From NCBI RefSeq assembly GCF_002443255.2, contig NW_019211457.1, positions 35,966,105 through 36,030,104 of the forward strand: a stretch of 64,000 nt of DNA. The letters run 5' to 3'. Numbering within the stretch: position 1 is the stretch's first letter; every line of letters starts with the position of its first letter. The stretch is from Varroa destructor (Eukaryota; Arthropoda; Arachnida; Mesostigmata; Varroidae). This document shows, piece by piece, positions 11,831 to 24,600 of this stretch. The notes beneath the pieces were generated by a model. The model was given only the letters and a program-made list of their open reading frames with translations, was not told the origin of the DNA and made no database searches. The translations under genes and the position numbers were made by a program.

Positions 11831-13990
11831 TTTTAATAAACTTGGGCACCATTTGTACCGTCATGGTAATAAAATTTTCGCAAAAATTTCACTAATATTT
11901 CCATTATAAATAAAAATGAAGCACTCCAATAATTTCAGCTCCTTTTTTTTACTTTTGCTAACTGTCAACTCGCAAATGATACCAACGTCGACCCGACGCG
12001 ACCCGTGTTAGCTAGAATAGGTGACTTTAAAGCTAGACTAACGATCAATAATTTCTTAGTAACACTATATATATAAAGTGTAGGCGCTGTAGTTTGGGTT
12101 TACCAAATACCGCCGTTTCTGCATGTACGCCTACCACTTTTATCAGGGATCGTTGTTTCCTTGCAGACTCAAGTATTTCTTCCCTCGACGAATCTAAGCG
12201 AAGCCCATAACGTTGGCATCGAATGCTGGGAAAACATCACAGCTTCGATTGGTTTCAGCTGTTTTCAGAGTTCATTGGAAAAGTACAAACTAGCAGTACA
12301 GGTACAAATCATAATCTTACAGCATGTTGGAATATTGAGAGGAAATTCGTTTTATTCAAATGCATCAGACCTTTCAACATGAAAATATTTCTAGATTGCT
12401 CGTTTACCATAGCGTTGTGGAAACAAATTGTATGCTCACTGTCATTAACGTCGTCCTAGACGATAAGAACCAAAGGTATCCGAAATCAAATCGTCGCCCC
12501 GCAGAGAAGTAGGCGGTATATGCGAGTCGACACATACGAGTGACTACATAGACACAACACAAGCGAAAAAAATACGACAGAAGATTTGGTTTGTTTTCTG
12601 TCCATGATATTGCCGCCGCCGACGACGAAAAGCTTCGGTCCACAACGAGTGCAGGCTATGCGTTGAGTTGTCTTGTTCGCAGTGGTCACTGAACCGGTAA
12701 AACGGACAATACTCAAGATGATGATAAAATGATCCAGCTATTCTACATAGCGTAAAACATATTTTTTCAACTTAAAATTATAAAACATGAACAATATGTA
12801 TACCAAATTTCGCTATCTATACGCAATAAACTCAAGTATATAATAAGGTAATACCTTTTTTAATTTATAAAATCAGTAGCAGGTTCCGATTTGTCTATCA
12901 ATCTCTAGTGGAAATGTTCAGATTCACTGGAATACCTGTTTGTTGCAAGTATATTTGCATATACGTTTGTCATCAGGCGGCGTCGGCGTAAATGTATGGA
13001 TGTGGATTTTTTGGGGTGGGTGTGATTGCGCCTTGCACAAAAATTAATCGGGACGGCGTCCACTAAACGCGAAGGCTAGAAGAGAGCAACGCTTTTTTTA
13101 CCATTCTACAAAAATCTTCCTATTACGCTGATACACCTGGTACAATTGAAGCCGATGTTGTTTCACGGAAGTATAATTGCTGCTTCAATGTATTCGCTCG
13201 TTGTTTCGCGAGTGAGACTACTTGTTTATTCAAAGTAGCTTCCATCGTGTACAGCTGAGATACCCATCGTTACAATCGCAAGGGTGGTACGAACGCGTCG
13301 CGTTGCATCGTATACCTCGATTTGTTTTCCGTGCATAGAGAAAAAACGCTATTGTATTTTTTTAACGGGCGACGGCGACTCCTGCTCTTAGGTAGCTGGA
13401 AATACCTGGGACCGTTCTTACTTTTGAAGTCACAGCTTCGTTGCAACTCTGGCGAGGACGATGCAATGCCTCTTCTAACCACGTAGTTTCTTATTCCTTT
13501 GCTGGCCATCATTGCGTGCAAATAATCAAGTTAAAATATCAAGTCTACTCGGCAGAACAAGCCCTGTAACTTTTAATTTGTGAGACAATTGTCGGAGTGG
13601 CTTTCCGATCCGTTCCCTGGAGGTCGTAATCATTAATCTCATAAATTACGCTCTGGTTTGGTCCATGGTTTGCTAGATTCCTCATATGACCAATATAACT
13701 CTGCTTTATCATTCCATTGTTAAGATATCTGCATTGTGTAATTGACAATAGCTCCTAAGCTTCGGGACGACAACAATTGTGAACAAATACTTCTTCTTTG
13801 TAACAAAGCAGCTGTCTGTGCATCCACACTACGCAAATGTGAATGGAAAAAAAATCGCCATGTAGGTCTATAACTTCCATTAGTGTGTTAATAGGCACCA
13901 ACTACACTATACACTTTCTAAACCTTAAAATTAGTTGTACTTATAGATATTTAAAAAGTTCCCATAACGGTCATGCCGAAAGACTCATAG
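11831..13990. other. Unassigned A+T-rich DNA
   Basis: The first 200 bases may hold the remaining N-terminus and terminal repeat of the mariner to the left, but I cannot align them. The overlapping frames at 12,161-12,716 on both strands have no recognisable motif. No gene recognised. Confidence 0.5.
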
Positions 13991-14236
13991 CCCAACGCTG
14001 TCGTGCAAGATTGACAACTCGTTGATCTTGACTTGATCGTTGTGATTGACAACTCACATCATGAAATGTTCGCGGTAGAAAAATAACATTGCTCCTACAC
14101 TGTCCATCGGTGTCCCCCACTATACCTTACGTAGCTTCTTCTAGGATAGCAAGACCTGTTCACAGCCACCTCATATATTCATTTACTGTTGCGTGCTGTC
14201 TGGTTACTATCGCCATTTTTGCAAAAGTTGCTTTAT

Positions 14237-14255
14237 TATATATATATATATATAT
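14237..14255. repeat. (TA)n microsatellite
   Basis: Nineteen bases of alternating T and A. Confidence 0.95.
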
Positions 14256-14706
14256 GCATCCTATTCAACTTGACAGAGAGCATCGTCTTCTTGTTGATAA
14301 GATAATGACCGATGGCCGGTAATTGGCATGGCATTTAAGTCTCCGCCGTTGCCACGAGTATCATTAGTGCGAAGAGTTTCGATAGAGCGGCTCGAAAAGT
14401 CGGAAAATGACACCCCTGCATTCTCTTTGATACGCTTTCTCACCCAACATGAGCCGGTTGAGTTAGATAAGAACATTGGAGGGCAAGCGTCATTAGGAAC
14501 TGCCTTCAGAACAAGGGAGTAGAAGCAGACCGGTGATGAAGGATAGCAGGACTCGGGAAGTACAACGACCGACGTTGTGGAAACGAGAGAGCGGATGAGG
14601 TTCTAACGAAACAGCAGATGAAGACTGGGATACAAACTCAGACATATACAATCATAGACGCAAGCGAAAAGACAGGGCTAGCAGAACCGATCACTTGCTT
14701 CATCTG

Positions 14707-14735
14707 GTCGTCGTCGTCGTCGTCGTCATCGTCGC
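14707..14735. repeat. (GTC)n trinucleotide microsatellite
   Basis: Tandem GTC with a single ATC interruption. In the plus frame it reads poly-Ser, in the minus frame poly-Asp. Both overlapping open frames (14,618-15,025 plus; 14,638-14,832 minus) owe part of their length to this array, so it is not evidence for an acidic protein. Confidence 0.93.
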
Positions 14736-17700
14736 TATCACAAGGAAGAGAAAGCTGCACAAACGGTAAGGGCGACGCAGTTAACTTCCCACAGATCACC
14801 GCTTCTTTACAACTTGCACTCACTCCTCTCATTCTTTCAAAACCCTGGACCGTCCCCGCACTGCACCCCGCTGTCGTTTTCTACCATCAGAACTTCCCGT
14901 CTTTCACCGCGTGGCCGTTTGAGACGAAACGGTTACTGCTACAACGGTCCTTTTATGTTGTTGGAGTGAATCATCAACGTGCCCCCGCTACTCAAAAGCC
15001 CAGGCTGACATTGCTCTTTTCCTAGTCAGCTGCTTTAGTATACCTCGTCTGCACGACGACCAGTCGCCAACGAGTATGAACGACGACCTAAAATTCGGCT
15101 GGTTAGTTATTTGCGAGCTTGTCCACGTGGCACTGTGAATGTTCGCCTGTGGGCCGTTATTGCCCGTATGTCAGCTCTCTGTCATGGCCTCGTTGATAAA
15201 ATCCTCGAGAGAATGACTGTAGTGAGGGGTGGCTAGGCTGGAGACCGATGCTACCAACAAAAATAGGAGCCCAATTATGTTCATTACTAAGTAGCCACAC
15301 GTTTAATCAGTTTTCCGAAGCCGCTATTTTCCCGCTTGGGTCTGCGCCTCGTTGTTCCACTCTGCTCGCGTCCTAGAAAGGCAGACACCCACTGCAATAT
15401 GTCCACACGGATCTACCCATCGGTCGTCGTCGTCGAGCATGTGCACGTCTGATAAGTAGGTGCAGCTGGGCAATGTAAGTCTGCTGTTGCTGTCCCTTTG
15501 CATGTTTTCTTCTGCTTGCCTCCAACTTTCTGCATCTCTTTTTCATAAGTTACACGTTGAAGGAAATGAAGCTAGATTATTATTGCCAGTTATCAATTAT
15601 GCCCGGAATTATGTTGGAATTCAGGGAGCGTGCCCATTATGCCCGCTGCCACAGCTTTGCCGCTGTAATCACTCGTTTGGTCTTTTGGTGCTACGCCCAG
15701 TGACCTATCTGTGACTGCTGCTTTTACTCCCGCTGTTCTCTGTCGAAGCCTCCTAAGAATACGTCAAATACACGCCGTCACCATTGGCGTTTCCATCGCT
15801 CGCCCCCACCAACACATGGACAGGAGACAAAGGAAGCGACGCATGCAACCTTTTGTTGTAAGTGCACGTCGCATTGGCCGTAGCGGGAACAGCGGACGAA
15901 AACTGCGCTGTTTTTACACTTTTGTGACTTTCAGAATGCTGACGCGCTGCCTGGCCACTCTCGTTCCGTCCTCCATGTGCTGTTAGTGGTACGGTGTTGG
16001 TAATCTTGCAGTATTCGTGTCCGAGATCCACTTCTCTGGACCGCGTGGCGGTCTATCCAGCGCACTGCCGTGCACGCAAAGGAAAGAAAAGTGGAGGAGA
16101 TAGCTGGTGCAGGAGACAACGGAAATCGAGGTCGTAAGGAAATACGCTACGAGGTATCACAGATTTTTTTATGTATGTTTGCGGTGACGGCACTAGCAGC
16201 GCCAGCCAGACAGCAGTTGTTTGGGTCGACAGACGTGCTGGGTGCGCCCGTGAAGAGGAGGACTGTATTGAGCGAGTGCGCGAACTCGTGCACGATTCTC
16301 GGTTTGCCTCGATGGGAACGTGTAACTACGTTTTTTGTCTAGGACAACAACAGCACGTCCGCCTTTTTTTGTTTGCACTGACAGAAAGTCGGTTAGATGA
16401 AATAGGAGCAGGGTCTGTAGCCTAACTGCCCAACTGACTGGCTGACTAAAGGCTGTGAAAAGTCTGTCGAAATTAGGCTAAAGTTTGCATTGCTGTACAA
16501 TGAGCCAGCACGTTTGCATGAACGCGCGTGCATCCACATATGTCCACTGTTATGTGCCACGTATCGAATCGATTAAAAATGTAAAACATGACTTAGAAAA
16601 AGAGCCTTCGATGGCGACAATAATAACAGCACCAACAGTTGAGTGACTGGGTCAGCCGATCTACTTTCCCAACAAGCATCGTCAAATATAATGCTGTTAC
16701 CACGTTATATGATTTACCAGCTGATAGACGTGTAGCGGCATTGAGTGCATCGCTTATTTGGTGAGAGAGTACGGATAGATTCACTGGCTGTCCACCTTTT
16801 ATTCAGATCTTTGTCGGGCTACTTAAGCAAGCAGCTGTAAACAATGAACATTTCGGCTTATGCAACAACGTCGCATATACGTACATTACTAAAGGGAACG
16901 ATTTATGGCTTAAATAGATTACGCCATAAGCATTTCACGACTGAAGTGTGCTCTACCAGTGCATTTATGTTCACCTATCGCGTATCCCGGCGGATCACAG
17001 TTAGATACGCCATCGTCATTAACTCTCGACTCAATGTTAAGTTGGCTGAATTACAGATGTGCTTCAAACCATTCATGTACTGTCGTATTCTCTAAAGCAA
17101 AATATGTCTGACGCCGTCGCCAAATGGCTTCGTGGAGTGTACATGTATATTTCGTCCCAAGAGACTAAATTCATTTCTCACAGAACGTCTCCCTGGTGGA
17201 CATCCAAATATCTTAGCTTTCAGTGGCAGAGAAATGTTCAGCTGGTTGGACGAGGGGTCGCTCGATGCAGTAGGCTTCACTTCAGATGTCTTCATCATAC
17301 TCGCCGTTCAATCTCACTCAAATTTTCCCTAATCTTATGTTGGCCAGCTTGGGCGCTGCGCCACAGTGCAACCAGATCAAGTCTTTCCCACCGTCTAAGC
17401 AGAGCTCATCTTATTCGCTGTCTAAGTAGTGACTCTATCAGGTCTCTCATCCCTCATCAATGCCGTCAAGTGTTCAGCCGTCGGTACGCCATAGTTCATT
17501 GCCTCCCGGCCCGACTCGTAAATAGAACTAGACGAACTCTCTATTCTCCAGTGCCATCATTTGCCTACGCTCTTTTTTCCTAATTATGCATATTGGCAAT
17601 GATCAATAGCAGACTGATTGGCCGCCCATATTGATCCCCGAAACTCTGTACCTGAACCTTTTTCAAACGATGACGGTTGATTAATAGAGCTTCCGTACCT

Positions 17701-18209
17701 CGTGTAGCGATGGGCAGGAGTTATGATAACTGAAGTAAATATCATATGCTGAGACCAACGGGGCTGAGATTAGCTGAACCTGATTTAGACTGAAAAAGGT
17801 AGAGGACATGTATAGAGGAGAGCTAGCCAGCCAGTTGATAGGACTTATCTGAGAAAGGAATATTTTAATGCCGGTTTTGAAGGACTACATCGTTTGCGTG
17901 TGAATTTATAAAGATGAGCTATCTTTATCAAGGAGAAACCAGATCTAACGAAGACTGATTGCATTGGATAGAGAATTTTTATCTCGTTCGGCGATAGTTC
18001 AACGCGAACCATTATGCCAGTTAAATTATGTACAATGAGAGTTATCTTTATGGTCATCTAATCACTAAGTATGTTATAAAGTAATATTGAAAATATTACG
18101 CAATGCTATTTAAAGATATTAAATCTTCGCGTTAGCGAACTGTGTTAATCGTTTCGGGTTTATAGTAAATAGAGTAATTGCACCTCGTAACAATAGCTAG
18201 CAATATCGT

Positions 18210-18212
<3 letters not shown>

Positions 18213-18244
<32 letters not shown>
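18213..18244. repeat. (AT)16 microsatellite
   Basis: Thirty-two uninterrupted bases of alternating A and T, the longest such array in the window. Confidence 0.97.
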
Positions 18245-18246
<2 letters not shown>

Positions 18247-21200
18247 AAAAAGCAACATGGCATCTATACGATTTAACACAGCCTTTTTCGAACACATCAA
18301 GTCTGTGAATCGAGACTGAAATGCCCATACGGAGTCAGTCCGAGTCAAGAGAACCTATAGTGTATAGAAATGACCATATTCAACCCAACTAACACAAACA
18401 GGACTCGAACATTTTACTCTAATAAAGAAAAGCAATTGTATAAACACTGTTTTTGAACAATTTGTGTAACTGTGTAACTTCGGATAAAGGTGACACAGGC
18501 TTGGCTTCATTTTGTCAGTCATCATCACTCAAATACGGCACAGTCGTCACTAGAGGCAGACCGGTCGGTTGACAATCACGAGACACTGTTCACATCTGAT
18601 ATCACATAGCAGAAACCGATTTAATCTCTGTAGGAAGTGCATTCTGCACTGCCTCAGGAACGTAAAGGTAGACGGGGAAGCCAGAGTGCGGAGAAGTTTG
18701 GACCCGGCACATCGGACAGGGTTTTTTTTGGCTGTAGATAACACGACGGAGCCTTTCTTAGACCTCCTGAGGCGCCTGTCTATATCTGGCAGCGACTACA
18801 GCGCTGACTTTTTGAAAATCTTAGTAGCCTGCCCATCTCAAGAGTGCATTTACCTTTCGAATAGATTGGCCCTACGCTCAGCGGCCGATGAAAAAGAGAC
18901 TGGGATGCAATAGCGCAGCATTTTGCTGCAGCTAGTAGACTAGTAGCGGCGTTATTCCATCATTGCCTCATGCTAAGGCCAGACAGATACGGATGCTCAA
19001 ACCGGGATGGACAGCGCAACCTAATAGTAACGGTAGAGACAGTCCCTGAAGACCATCTGACAGTAGGGTACGAGGTTTCTACATCGTTGTTGGCGACGGT
19101 GCCAATTGCTATGTAGGTTTACAGGCTTTTCACAACTATTACTTCAGTCCAAACTACGCGTTATGTCGTACATCAAAAACGACTTGAGCAGGCCTAGGCG
19201 AAAGAACCTCTGTGCAGCAAGAAAGGGCATCTTTCCTTCTGTTCACCCTTCGCGACGTAGCATAAGTAGGTGAGCTTCCGTACGTATGTGAAAGTATGCG
19301 AATGAATGGCTGACACGCGGAGGAATACAGCAGAATTGGAACGCATTGCTATAGCACCAAAGACGAACCCCCGTCGACCATACCATTCGCTTGCAGTGGC
19401 CGACCCAAAGCGGCTTTTGAGCGTCGATGCCAACTATATTTTCGCTCAGCGAACGCTAACCGACGGTCTCTCTGCAATTGTGATGGGTCTCGCAAAGAAG
19501 CACCCGACGCGTTTTTCTGATCCGAAATAACTTTTTATTAAGATTTGCCGTTGCACACCTCTTCGCTAATGTAATTTTCTATAAAAGCTTGCTATTAGTA
19601 TTGTCTCTGCCCAACAGCTGAGATAGAAGCCGTTTGATGACGATGATGACAAAGGTTTGTTCTCCAGGACAATCCATCCAGACAGGAAGAGCGATGGGAT
19701 GCATCGTGGGCTCCAGCACTAACATCTAACACATATGGAGTATGAAGTTAGCACATTTAGTCTTTACAATACAACGATTTGTTGTAACAACTCCTCCTCC
19801 CTACTTTCCACATAAACCTAGCGGCTACAAATAACGCACTTAAGTGGGCTCAGTGGCAAAACGTACATGGACAACAGGCGTAGAGACTTACTGACGATGA
19901 TTAAGTGACGTGGCGGCGTTGTGGTCTCTTTTAAATGCACTGAACTGTAACAAGTAGCGCAGATTAAGTCAAGCTATTTTACATCGGCCCAAGAAAAGGG
20001 TAACCGAAAAAAAAGCTTCAAGATTTATTGACCAGTGTCATTTTTAATGGCTATATACATATAGGACAATGCTTAATTTTAGATATGCATTATGTGTTAT
20101 GTTTGCTTTTCAAAGCAGAAACGTGTGATTGCCATAAAGTTTTCTGCTAGACCAACCGCATTGTAATCTTGCCTGTTGCCAGTGGGACGGCCGGGCAAAA
20201 TGGAATGGTGCGATCGAATCGTATCAAGAGGACGCTATACGTGCCAATGCAGTCGATCGGCTCAAGCAATCCGGCGCAGAAGTATTGGATCTGTAACACG
20301 AACGAAGTTCTTGCTGCTGCAACATCTCGTAGCAAACCGTGGGCCTGAATAGCTGCCGCAGGGGCACAGAGTAACTGATATCGGCACTGAGGCACAGGTG
20401 TGAAACGGTCGACGGCTTCCATTGCCTCTTCAACTGTGATCGCGTCCTCACTGCACCTGATGGGGAGTCGCTATTTTCCAGTCAATGGGCTTCCCGACTG
20501 AGTTCTGACGGTGCAACGGAAGTCAGTCAGTTTTTCTTCACCCCCTTCGCCATTCCGCAATACATCTTTGCGGTTTCTTGAAACGCTATCGGACCCCTCG
20601 GCTGCCACATTCTTCGTCCTATTTCGCAGTCGGCTGCCAGTCCGGTTCGTTTCAAATACTGGTGCCGTCGTTATCTCAGAAGGACGGTCCCTTGCCTCCG
20701 CTTGAGGTACTGATGCATTGCGCCGGTCGTACTGACGACGCTAGCATCGGTGCTGCCTCACGGCTTGCCCGCATAGCTCTCCAAGGGACAGCAATAAACG
20801 TGAGCACTGTTTAGCAGAAAGCAGCTGCTAGTCACTTAGTTCGCTGTCCAAAAACTAGAAACCTATTGAAGGCACGACCTGGGCGCAGCGTTAAGAGATA
20901 GGTAAGAAGAAAGGTGATAAGTAGGTGTTCGAAAACGATTACTAACTGATTATAAAACGTAGCATAGAATTACAACGAAGCTCAAACAAACTGCCCGAAA
21001 AAACAGATAGCATACCTCAGCAGGAAACCACAGAATGGTATTTAAGGATTAGAATTCAATGCACCACAACCAGCAAAATTTTGATGTACGATTTCAAGGC
21101 GTTAGTGTTCGACCTCCTCTGTTGTTCATGACTACGTCTAAAATTCAATTGTTCAAGTCACGTCGGACGCCCCGAACAAGACGTCCCCCCATCCCCCTCA

Positions 21201-21600
21201 ATAGACTGGGGATAAGAGAGCACTGGTAGTAAACTTCATTTAGAGCATAAATGATGCTCATTTCATCGGCAGAATAGAGAGCTAAGTTCCAAACGGGAAA
21301 GATGTTGAACACCGGATCGTCAGGTAGGCGCCTTTGTCATTTGAGTGAGTCTGACCAGTTTCCTTTATGCATGCCGGCTGTGGCGTCCCGTCGACGATCG
21401 CCAATCGACTGTTTCGGAAGATCCTGACGCCCGTTCCTTTTGGCCGCTTGAAAAATTCTTCCATCCTTTACATCATTGTTCCAGGGTTCATTAACCAGAT
21501 CTAACTAACCGATGGACGGGGATCTGCCATCAGCACAACGCAGGTCAGCGCACAAGCTGACGCCTAGGAAAAAACAGTTTATTTTGACGCGATCTCTGAA

Positions 21601-24600
21601 GCTTGCATTTCAGGTAGAATATACATTTCCTCTTGTTTTTATTTAGACTCTCGTTGGGCGTTTGGTTCCTTGTTCGGAAAATATGTATTAATTCCAAATT
21701 GCTGGTACTTGTCGCCATCACCATGGACCTCGTTTATACTGGTATGTTAAAAAGGCGTCGCTATTTAAACATTATCGACATATTTGATACAATATATGAT
21801 GGATCCGATGTTCATTTTTTTTTTATCAAGTACTAAATAAATAGCGAGTTTATGCATTGACAACGAATCAGTCCAGATTTGTTTCAACGTGCCTGTCATT
21901 CTGCTAGGAGGGGTAATCCGATCAGTAGGCAGTCAAATGGTGTCATCTAACAACAGAGCTTTGACGGTAACTACCAGGTCTATCATTAGTTAGATCTGTT
22001 GTGTTCGCGTTCTCTGGATTTGAGACGGTCCCTCGTTTCCTAAAACAGGACACGCATCCAGGAACCTAGGTAATATCGTAAGTACAGTGTTTTGCCGTTT
22101 TTAATCCAGAAGATAAATTAACCTATGTTTCGAGTTTTATCGCTGTTAAGTATCCATTAAACAGTTCGCTCCCAGCATAAAACGAGGTGTGTTTATGTTC
22201 GGGCCCAAACCTAGACGACCACAACGTGTCCTTAAGGTTAACAATTATACACGTTACCCACTAAGCTATCACGGAAGACTGTAAGATTCTACTGAGCGAA
22301 ATTTTGTTTTCAAATTAATGCACAAAAAAAAAAAAAGCTAACTAGAGACCATTTTCATACTCTACGGACGTATAGAGAACATGCAAGGGTCAAGCGTTGA
22401 GGTACTCTGAACCAGCTATCACGGCTTAGTGAGGGTCACAAAATACACTTTAACGTGACATGTCGATATCGACTTTTGTTGCTTCAATAATTTGTACGCG
22501 CATAACGATCAGGCGCACCTTAGTAGAGATTATCGGATCAGGTCAACTTCAGTAGCCAGTAACTGAAGGACAGAGAAAACAATTTTTTCATTTATATAAA
22601 CTGTGTAGATGTTATATTGGCTCCTGTTTATTATTTATGATGTATGTATGCTGAGGTCGCAGTTTCAACAGTTCCAATTAATGTACTCAATTTTCTCACA
22701 CTGGTCCGCACACTAACGCCTACATCTTCTCTCGTTTACTGCATAGCCCTCAAGAAGTAGCGTCGGTAGGTTTTCTCTCTCTAAGCAATGGAAATACCGT
22801 GCCGTCAGCAACGGACTAAACTATTCCGTAGACTAGCTTATATATTGTGTGGCTATTTTCCCCAGAGGCGTCTTCATCCCCATTTTCAGGGTACCCGCAC
22901 ATCTTTCTCATCCCTAACTGCCGTTTGTTCCTCGACCAGGGACCGAATAGCCTAAACCAGAGTAGCTTCTTTACGTTCTTTCCGCTTGACCCACCGAGCG
23001 TTGCTTTCACCGACGTCGCCATCGTTGCCATCCGTCCAAGATCTCGTTGCTGCTGGGTACCTTTGTAGTTTAGGCTGGTACATCGCTACGACAGCGTCCA
23101 TCTCCTTTGGGCTTGATGACAAGCCGTGTTCAGGACTTGGCACGACGGGACAGTGATGGTAAAGCCAGGAATATCATTTACACCATTTTGACAGCATGTC
23201 TTCAGGGAGCTCTCCTGTTTCATTTAGCGAACCTCTGCCAATGTTACCGAAACACCACTTCTACTACTACTACCAGTGCTTCTGCTCCTCTAACAATTAT
23301 TTCTACTACTCGTTCTTCGTCAGTGTCACGTTGCTAGTGTTGATCGATCAGCTGCTCCTGACAGATGTTTCCCTGCTGGAGGAACGTTGAATGTTGGCCA
23401 AATATTAGAACAGCATTCTAAAATGTTGCCCGCGCCATCTCGTAATGGATAAGGGGATAACATGTAGCCAGCAGTGATGTACCATGTCTTGTGTACCGCA
23501 ATGCATCTAGAGCGCGTTTCGAAAGCCGGTATTGTAGGACGAAGGTAACAGTGCATTCCCAGGCTTAGACTGTGCATGTTCATAGCTACCGCCGATGCCA
23601 ACTAAACTGTTGTATGCGGCGTACCTTGTGGAAAATCAGCCAATTGTAAACCAGAAAATGGAATAGAGTTCCAACAAAGCACCTCTATTAAATGCTAAAG
23701 CTACAGAAACACCTACTGTATGCATCGTATCTATAAGAAGCGTAACAAACAAATAAACCTTGGAGAGAACAAACCAGCGCATTTTTTAGAAAAGCATCGC
23801 CAGTCAGATAGCTTTTACCACACGGAAGGCCGTGTGCTTAATCCTCGGCTTACTAACTGCATCGCGGTTTACCAGTCCAGCTATAATAGATTTTTGGCCT
23901 AGACAAACGTCACAATTTGCACCGCAGCAATGTCACTTCTCCAACCGGAAGCTAGACAATGCATCCATTTCCGTTTTCGCCTGCCTTTCATTGGAACGGG
24001 AATGCGTTTAGTAGGAGCGGTTACAACACAGACGACCACGGCAAGGTGTCGAGGCTACGAAAGCCTATGAAGCCGATGAGCTAAGTAATATAAGTAGACG
24101 CCTCAAAATTGTTCGACCTTATATGAAATTCAAAGTCTTTCTAATGTACGACATGTATCTCATTTATGCAAGCTTGACCTGAATGCACTCGTAGTTTAAT
24201 ATTCGAGCTATAGTTATCAGTATTCGCAGGATCTTTTTCAAACTACACATAACAGCATTTCTTTATCACTATTTCACTAGGGGGTTTGGTTAATTGCCAC
24301 ATTGCGTAGACCAGTGAGCGACATACCCCTGATATGAGATAGCGGATGCTTATCCGTTTTATTTTCCGGTTTTAAATATACCCAGGAATTTTGCTTCTGG
24401 TGGATTCCGGTGGCCTAAAATCTTCTGAGGTGTATCTAGTGGAAATTTTCTAGAATAGCATTTACCCAGTTATCGCAAAACTAATATAGAAGTTAAACAT
24501 TATACGGCGATTGGGATTTCATCTAAGTTTTCCACATTCTATGTTTATGTGAGTTTTGCAAAGCACTAATAAGATGGTACTGGTTACCTTTTTACAGGAC

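Larger units (their letters stand above)
13991..21600. other. G+C-richer zone without a recognised gene
   Basis: By eye this stretch has clearly more G+C and CpG than its neighbours, especially 14.6-17.6 and 18.5-20.9 kb, and so carries overlapping open frames on both strands. The longest is plus 17,059-17,583 (174 codons, Arg/Ser-rich). None shows a domain, signal peptide or repeat that would support a gene. Higher G+C in an A+T-rich arthropod genome can mark exons, untranslated regions or promoter-proximal DNA, so a transcript from here is possible, but I cannot place splice sites with any confidence. Confidence 0.45.

Noticed and set aside
14638..15025. Poly-Ser or poly-Asp 'proteins' on the two strands
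   Set aside because: Both derive from one GTC microsatellite; the flanks show no coding signature.
17059..17583. 174-codon plus-strand open frame
   Set aside because: Arg/Ser-rich without motifs, in the G+C-richer zone where stops are rare. Alternative frames and the other strand are also open in places.
18400..18412. Perfect B-box-like word (minus strand GTTCGAGTCC)
   Set aside because: No A box lies at a suitable distance upstream and no cloverleaf can be drawn.
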